39,083 nt of DNA, from positions 1 through 39,083 of the forward strand of contig JADLGE010000082.1 of NCBI GenBank assembly GCA_020849475.1. Reading direction: 5' to 3'. Under the pieces are notes generated by a model, which searched no databases, was not told where the DNA came from, and worked only from the letters and a program-made list of their open reading frames with translations. The position numbers and the translations under genes are program-made. This DNA is from Gammaproteobacteria bacterium. Its GTDB lineage: Bacteria; Pseudomonadota; Gammaproteobacteria; Ga0077536. This document shows positions 1 to 9,000 of the stretch, one piece after another (within the stretch, counting starts at the first letter, position 1; each line of letters begins with the position of its first letter).

Positions 1-3000
1 TGACCAATGTCGCGCTCGCCAACGACGCCACTGTCAGCGTCTCGAACGCCGCCGGCGTGATGAAGGTCAACGGCATCAGCGACGGCCTGGCGACGCTGGG
101 CCTGACCAAGATCGGCGCCGGCGCCCTGCTCATGGTGACCCAGCAGGACTACAACGGCGTCACCCATGTCTCCGACGGCGCGCTGCGTGTCGGCGCCGCC
201 GACGTACTCATCAACAGCGCCGGTCTCGATCTCGGCGCTACGGGCGTGTTCAATCTGACGGGCTTCAATCAGTCGCTGACGAAACTCGACGGCGTGGCTG
301 GCGCACTGGTCACCAATGACGTTGGCAGCACCGCCGATGTGGCGACCCTGACCATCAGCGGTGGCGGCGGCAGCTATGCGGGCGACATCACCGAGAACGG
401 CACCGACACCCTGACCCTGGTCAAATCCGGCAGCGGCACGCAAAGCCTGTCGGTGGTGAACGGCACCTATGACGGCGCCACCAGCATCACCGGTGGCACA
501 CTCAGCATCATCACTGCCGCGAGCCTCGGTTCCAATGTCGGCAACACCACCGCCAACGGCGGCACGCTGGAATTGAACGGCGCGACCTTGACCGGCAGCG
601 AAGCCATCCATCTCAGCGGCACCGGCAACGGCGGCGTCGGCGCGCTGATCGGCACCGGCAGTTCATCCATCGAAAACGGCAACACCGTGGTGCTCGATGC
701 CGACGCGGCTTTGGGTGGCGCCGGCACCCTCGCCATCAATGCCGTGATCAGCGAAAGTGGCGGCGCACGCAGCGTGACCAAGCTCGGCGCCGGCACGGTG
801 GTGTTCGGCGGCAACAACAGCTACACGGGTGCAACCACCGTCAACGCCGGCACCCTCAAGGCCGGCGCGGTCGATGTGCTCGACAACAGCAGTGGCCTCA
901 ATCTCGCTGTCAGCGGCGCACGTTTCAATCTCGCCGGCTTTGATCAGAGCATCACGAAACTCGACGGCGTGAGCGGCACGGTTGTCACCAACGACGTCGG
1001 CTCGACTGCCGACGTGGCGACGCTCAGCATCAGCGCCGGCGGCGGCAACTTCGCCGGCAACCTGACGCAGAACGGCAGTGACGCCCTGACCGTCAAGAAG
1101 ATTGGCAGCGGCACGCAGATTTTGTCCGGCGCCGGCAATACCTATACCGGCAACACCGTCGTCAGTGGCGGCACGCTGCAGGCCGGCGCCAACAACGTGC
1201 TGGGCGTCGGCGATTTGGATGTCAGCGTTGCAGGGGCGATTTTCAACCTGGCGGGCTTCGACCAATCCGTCGATGAACTCAACGGCGCGGCGGGCGCGAT
1301 TGTCACCAACGACGCCGGCAGCACCGCAAATATCGCCACACTGACCGTGACTGGCGGCGGCGCCTATGCCGGTGACATCACCGAGAACGGCACCGATACT
1401 CTGTCGCTCAGCAAGACCACCGGCGGCATTCTCACGCTGTCGGTCGGCAGCGGCACCTTCGACGGCTCAGTCAACATCACCGGCGGCGCGCTGGCCATCA
1501 CCACTTCCGCGAGTCTTGGCAGCGCCACCGCCGGCACGGTGGTCAACGGCGGCACGCTCACCCTCAGCAACATCAATCTCGCCAGCAGCGAAAGCATAAG
1601 CCTCACCGGCACCGGTGGCGGCTCCGGCGCGCTGCAAGGCAGCGGTGTGTCGTCGGTCGCGGCCAGTAACGTCATCACCCTGGCCGGCAACGCCACCATT
1701 GCGAGCGTCGGTGCACTGACCATCAACGGCGCCATCGGCGAAAGCGGCGGTGCGCGCAGCCTGACCAAGAGCGGCTTCGGTGTTTTGACGCTGGCCGGTA
1801 ACAACAGCTACAGCGGTGCGACCATCGTCAGCGATGGCACGCTCGCGGCCGGCGCCGCCGACGTGCTGGACAACAGCAGCGGCGTCAACCTTTCAGTGTC
1901 CGGTGCAACGCTCAATCTCGCTGGCTTCAACCAGTCGCTAAGCAAGCTCGATGGCGTTAACGGCGCCATCGTCACCAACAACGCCGGCAATACCAATGAC
2001 ACCGCCACCCTGACCATCAGCGCCGGTGGCGGCAGCTATGTCGGTGACATCACCCAGACCGCCACCGACACCTTGTCGCTGACCAAGTCCGGCACCGGCA
2101 CCCAGAGCCTCGGCGTGGTCAACGGCACCTATGCCGGCGCCACCACCATCAGCGGCGGCACGCTGTCGATAGCCACCGACGCGAGTCTCGGCACCGCGGT
2201 CGGCGCCACCTCCGTCAATGGCGGCACGCTCAATCTCAACGGCATGGGCGTAACCGGTGGTGAGACCATCAATGTCAGCGGCACCGGCGATGCCGGCGTC
2301 GGCGCCTTGACCAGCACCGGCACGGCGGCGGTGGAAGCCAGCGGCAATTTGATCCTGACCGGCAACGCCACCATCGGCGGCACCGGCACCTTGACCATCA
2401 ATGCGGTCATCGCTGAAAGCGGCGGCGCGCACAATCTGACCAAGAGCGGCACCAGCACTCTGGTGCTCGGCAACGGCGCCAACAGTTACACCGGCACCAC
2501 CACCATCGCCCAGGGCACGGTGGTGGCGGCCGCCGCTGACGTGCTCGACAACAGCGCCGGCCTGGATCTTTCCGTGTCCGGTGCGAGCTTCAACCTGGCG
2601 GGCTTCGATCAGACTTTGACCAAGCTCGATGGCGTGGCCGGCACCACCGTCACCAACAGCACGGCGGCCGTCACCGACGCCGCCACGCTCACCATCAGCG
2701 GCAACGGCGGCGTGTTCGCCGGCAATCTCACCCAGCCCGGCGACGATGTGTTGTCTTTCACCAAGTCCGGTGTCGGCACCCAGACCTTGTCCGGCGGCGG
2801 CAATACCTTCACCGGCCCGACCACCGTCAGTGGCGGCGTACTGAAAGCGGGCGTCGCCAATCTGTTCGGCGCGAGCTCGGGCCTGAACATCACGGCCGCG
2901 GCTGCGACTTTCAATCTCGCCGGTTTCGATCAGTCGATATTGAAACTCGACAGCGTGGCGGGCGCGATTGTGACCAACGACGCCGGCAACAGCGGCGACG

Positions 3001-6000
3001 TCGCGACCCTGACCATCACCGGCGGTGGCGGCGTGTATATCGGCGACATCACCGACAACGGCAGCGACACACTGTCGATCACCAAGTCCACCACCGGCAC
3101 CCAGACGCTGTCGGTCGGCACCGGCACCTATGATGGCGTCACCACCGTCAGCGGTGGACGCCTGACCATCACCACCGCCGCGAGTCTCGGCACCAGCAGC
3201 GGCGGCGTGGTCATCAACAACGCCGCCAACGCGGGCGCGACGCTCGAACTCGCGACACCCGGCGGCACCAGCTTCGCCGATGCCGTGACGTTCAGCGGTG
3301 GCAACAACCCGACCTTGCTGCAATCTACCGGCGGCACCACCACCTTCACTGGTGGCATCGTCATGACCAGCAGCGGCACGGCGGACATCGTTCAAGCCGG
3401 CGGCACGCTGGCGGTGACGACCGTCGGCATTTCCGGCGCGGGCACCTTGACCAAGACCGGCCCCGGCACTTTGCAACTCGGCGTCGCCACCACGCTCGGC
3501 GGTTTGAACCTCGCCCAGGGCACGCTCGCGATTGGCCTCGCCAACGCACTGGCGGCATCGACCGATCTGACGCTCGCGGCCGGCACCACCTTCAACCTGC
3601 ACGGCTTCGATCAGACCATCGCGTCCTTGTCCGGCAGCGGTATCGTCACCAATGATGATGCCATCGGCGCCAGCAATGCGGCCGCCACCCTGACCATCGC
3701 CGATGACGGCGGCTCATTCACCGGCACCATCACCGAGTCGGCAGACGACGTGCTGTCGCTGACCAAGTCCGGCACCGGCACCCAGGTGCTGGCCAGCACC
3801 AATACCTATAGCGGCGCCACCACGGTGTCGGGTGGCACGCTGGCGGCGGGCGCGGCGGACATCCTCACCAACAGCGCCGGGCTCAACATCAGCGCAGCGG
3901 GGGCGAGCTTCAACCTGGCCGGTTTCGATCAGTCCATCAGCGCGGTCAGCGGCGTGGCCGGCGGCATCGTCACCAACAATTCGGCGGCGGCCAACGACAC
4001 CGCCACGCTCACCATCACCAGCAATGGTGGCAGCTATGCCGGCAATATCACGCAGTCGGCCGACGACGCGCTGTCGTTCACCAAGTCCGGCAGCGGCACC
4101 CAGACCTTGTCCGGCACCAATACCTATACCGGCGCGACCACCGTCAACGCCGGCACCTTGCAGGCCGGCGCGGTCAATGTGCTCGGTTCAACCTCGGGTC
4201 TCACCTTGAACGGCGCCGGCTCGACCTTCAATCTCGCCGGTTTCGACCAGCAGGTCGGCAAGCTCGATGGCGCCGGCGGCACCATCGTCACCAACAGCGC
4301 CGGCAACAGCGGCGACATCGCGACCCTGACCATCACCGGCGGCGGCGGTGTGTTCGCAGGTGACATCACCGAGACCGGCACCGACACGCTGTCGATCACC
4401 AAGTCCGGCGCCGGCAGCCAGACCTTGAGCGTGGTGAGCGGCACCTATGACGGCGCCACCACGGTGTCCGGCGGCACGCTCCTGATCACCACCGCCGCGA
4501 GTCTCGGCACCGCCAGCGGCCAGACCACCGCCAGCACCGGCACCCTGGACCTGGGCGCCTTCGCGCTGGCCAGCACCGAGACCATCAACCTGACCGGCAG
4601 CGGCGCCGGCGGCGTCGGCGCCCTGACCGGCACGGCCTCGGTCGCGGCCAGCAATGCCATCGCCGTGACCGGCACCGGCGCCATTGGCGCCAGCGGCACG
4701 TTCACCATCAACAGCGTGATCGGCGGCAGCGGCAATCTCAGCAAGGTCGGCGCCGGTGATCTCGTACTGACCGCCAATAACAGCTATGCCGGCGCGACCA
4801 CGGTGGCGGCCGGCACGCTCACCACCGGCGCGGCCAACGTGCTCGACAACAGTTCGGGCGTGAGTGTGTCGTCGGGCGCGACGCTTAATCTCGCCGGCTT
4901 CAACCAGGCCATCACCAAGCTCGATGGCGTGGCCGGCAGCGTGGTGACCAACGACGCCGGCAACACCGGCGACACTGCGACGCTGACCATCACCGGCGGT
5001 GGCGGCAGCTATGCCGGCAACCTCACTCAGAACGGCGGTGACGACCTGTCCGTGACCAAGTCCGGCAGCGGCAGCCAGAGTTTGGCGGTGGCGACCGGCA
5101 CCTATGCCGGCGCAACCTTGATCAGCGGCGGCACGCTCAGCATCAGCACCGCCGCCAGCCTCGGCACGCTGGCGGCCGGCACCACCGCCAACGGCGGCAC
5201 CCTGGACCTCAACGGCTTCGCGCTCATCACCGGCGAGGACATCAGCCTGAGCGGCACCGGTAACGGCGGCGCGGGCGCCTTGACCGGCACCGGCACGGCG
5301 TCCATCGCGAGCCCCGTCACATTGATCGGCAATGCCAGCATCGGCGGCGCCGGCACCTTGACCGTGAACTCCATCCTTGCTGAAAGCGGCGGCGCGCGCG
5401 CGCTGACCAAGACCGGCGCCGGCACGCTAATCCTGGCCAATCCCGGCAACACCTACAGCGGTGCGACCAATGTCGCGCAGGGCGCCCTGCAGGCCGGCGC
5501 GGTCGACGTGCTCGACAACAGCAGCGGCCTCAATATCACGGCGTCGGGCGCGAGCTTCAATCTGGCCGGCCTCGACCAGACCATTGCGCGGCTCGACGGC
5601 GTGGCCGGCGGTATCGTCACCAACAATTCGGCGGCGGTCGGCGATGCGGCGACGCTGACGATCGCGGCCGGCGGCGGCAGCTATGCCGGTGACCTCACCG
5701 AGACCGGCGGCGACACCCTGGCGCTGACCAAGTCCGGCAGCGGCACCCAGACCTTGAACGTCGGCACGGGCACCTACAACGGTGCGACCCTGGTGTCGGG
5801 TGGCACTTTGCGCATGGCATCGACCGCCAGCTTCGGCACCGCCGCCGGCAGCACCACCGCCAACGGCGGCACGCTGGACGCGGCCTTCACCGGCACTGCC
5901 AACGAAGGCCTGGTCTTGCATGGTACGGGTGATGGCGGCGCCGGCGCCTTGCAGGGCAGCAACACCTGCACCCTGGCGGGCAGCGTCAATCTTGCCAGCG

Positions 6001-9000
6001 CCGCGACCATCAATGTCGACAACGGCGCGGCCGGCAACGTCGATTTCACCATCAGCGGCAATATCAGCGGCGCGGGCGGCAACACGCTGACCAAGATTGG
6101 CCCCGACACCCTGGTGCTGTCGGGCAATAACAGCTACGCCGGCGCCACGCAAATCAATGCCGGTGTGTTGAAGCCCGGCGCGGCTACCGGCATCGGCAGC
6201 GGCAGCGTCGTCACCATCGCCGCCGGCGCGACCTTCGACGTCAACGATCAATCCGCCACCTTGGGCTCGCTCAGCGGTGGCAGCGGCACACTCGATCTCG
6301 GCCTCGGCTCACTCGCGGCCAGCGACGACATCGATCTGACGGGCATCACGGTCGTCATCGCCGCCGCCGGCAGCGGTAACCAGACCCTGCGCGCCGGCAG
6401 CGACGGCAGCGGCAGTCTGATAGTCGATGCGCTGACCAAGAGTTCGACCGGCAACCTCACGCTGATTGCACCGACCCTCATCGACATCAACGGCGATGTC
6501 GCGGTCAACGCCGGCAACCTGTCCATCAACAACGCTTTCAACGCGGCCGGTGACCTGACTGCCAGCGGCGACATCACCTTGAGCGGCCTCGGCACCCTCG
6601 ACGGCGCGGCCGCGCAGAGCATTGATGCGCAGGGCGGCACCTTGACCACCATCGGTCTCAGCAAGACCGTCGGCGGCGGTGGCAACCTCAGCCTGGGTGG
6701 CGGCACCGCCATCACCGCCAGCGGCGATGTGACGGTTGCGACCGCCAACGGCGATCTCATCATCGTCGACGACATCACCACCGACAGTAATCTCAGCGCC
6801 GTGCGCAACGTCATCTTCCAGGGCGCGGGCGCCAGCACTTTCAACGCCGCCGGCGCCCAGTCCATCACCGCCACCAGTGGCGCCATTCGCGACACCAATG
6901 GCGCGGTGCTGGCCAAGAGCGGCGGCGCCAACCTCATCCTCGATGCCGGCAGCGCCATCGGCGTGAATGCCGGCAATGCCTTGGGCGTCGCCCTGACCGG
7001 TGGCAGCGCACTCGAAGCGGTGTCCGGCGGCGATGTGTTCGTGACTTCGGCCGCCAGCCTGGTGGTCGAACGCCTCGACACCGGCGCGGGCGCCGACAGC
7101 GTCGACATCCGCACCACGGGCGCCAGCGCGACATTGACGCTGTCCGGCCCCTATACCGATGTCGGCAGCGACAACTTCACGCTGGTCGCGGCGCGCGACC
7201 TCAATTTCGACACCAACCCGCTGACGGTCGCGACGCTCGATGCGAGCTTTGGCCAGAGCGGCACGTCGTCGGACTTCGACATCGACCAAGTGGTGGCCGC
7301 CACCACGCCCGGCGCTTTCACCTTGAGCGGTGGCGCCGGCAGCGCCGACCGCATCGATGCCAGCTCCCTCGCCGGCGCGTTGACCTTCACCTTGACCGCA
7401 CTGAATGCCGGCAGCGTCAGCGGCGGCGTGGACGTCGGCGCGTTTTCCGGCATAGAGAGCCTGCTCGGCGGCAGCGGCTCCGACACCCTGGCGGGCAGCC
7501 TGACCTACACCGTCAGCGGCGCCGACAGCGGCACTGCATCGTCCTTGAGCGGCACCTGGGCCAGCATTGAAAACCTCACCGGCAGCGCCGCCGCCAATAC
7601 CTTCAATCTCGCCACCGGCGGCAGCCTGAGCGGCGCCATCGACGGCCTCGGCGGCAACGACACGCTGAGCTACAGCGCTCGCGCCACCGCCATCACCATC
7701 GACTTCGCGACGCTCACCGCGCCCAGCATCAACGGTTTCACCAACCTCGAAACCTTCGTCGGCGGCAGCGGCTCGGGCGATACGGTGGTGGGCGCCGACA
7801 ACCCCAGCAACTGGGCCGTGACCGGCGCCAATGCCGGCACCATCGACGACTCCACGGTCGGCGCGCCGGGCTCGGTGGAAGTGAATTTTTCGGCCTTCGA
7901 AAATCTGCAGGGCGGCAGCGCCGCCGACACCGTCAGCGTGGCGGCCGGCGGCGCGATGTCGGGTGACATCGATGGCGGTGGCGGTATCGACACCTTCGCC
8001 TTCGCGACCCGCGGCAGCGCCGTGACCGTCAATCTGCAAAACGGCACGGCGGCCGACAGCAGTTCGACGTTCGCCAATTTCGCCGCTTTTGAAAATTTCA
8101 CCGGCAGTGCGGCGGGCACCGACAAGCTGGTCGGTCGCAATCTCAAGACCGATTGGCGCCTGACCGCGAGCGGCGCCGGCAGCCTCGACGACACGCCGAG
8201 CGGCGCGCCGGACGGCACTGCGGAATTCACCTTTACCGCCTTCGAGAATTTGCAGGGCGGCAGCGCGGTGGATACCTTCAACGCCGCCACCGGCACCGCC
8301 CTGAGCTTTGGCCAACTGGCCGGCGGCGCTGGCGACGACGTTTTCAATATCGTCTTCAACGCCGGCAACAGCACCGTGCTGACCGCCAATATCCTCGGCG
8401 AAGCGGACAACGACTCAGTGTTGTTCGGCCTGCATGAAAGCGCGCCGCCGACCAACCCCAGCGCCAATGAGTTCTCGCGTGTGGTCGGCAGCATCAATCT
8501 CGGCGCCGGCGTCGACACGCTCGACTACAGCGGTTCAGACCTGGTGCTGGTCAATGCCGTCACCGACAACGATTCGGGCAGCGGTCAGGCCGGCACGGTG
8601 CGTGATGCGACCACCAATAATCCGCCCAATCTCGCGCTCATCAGTGGCACTTACCTGGATGTCGACGCGGTGGTGGGCAACGGCACGCAGCTGCAGGGCG
8701 CCGATGTCGAAACGGTGTGGGTGATCACCGGCAACGGGCGCGGCCGCTACGGCAACACCTTCGCCACCGCCACCACCACCTTCGAGAATTTCAGTATTCG
8801 CGGCGGCAACAAGCGCGACGTCTTCATCTTCAAACAGGAAGGACCGTCCAACACCACGCCGCAGTTGTTCGCCGGTATCGACGGCGGCGATTTCGTGGCC
8901 AGCAACGTCACCACCCACAACTTCATGCTGGGCAGTGTCGGCGCCGATCAGATCACCGTGACCGGCGCGACGTCCTTGAACATCACCCTCAACGGCGGCA

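Noticed and set aside
57..62. GTG-ATG at 57 as the adhesin start
   Set aside because: The frame stays open to base 3 with the same beta-strand-repeat style, and there is no ribosome site or signal peptide, so the gene continues beyond the window.
1938..3602. Long open frame antisense to the adhesin (also 6309-8315 and 8535-10145 on minus)
   Set aside because: The GC-rich Gly/Ala/Thr repeat codons leave the opposite strand free of stops. The antisense products are low-complexity and match no family.
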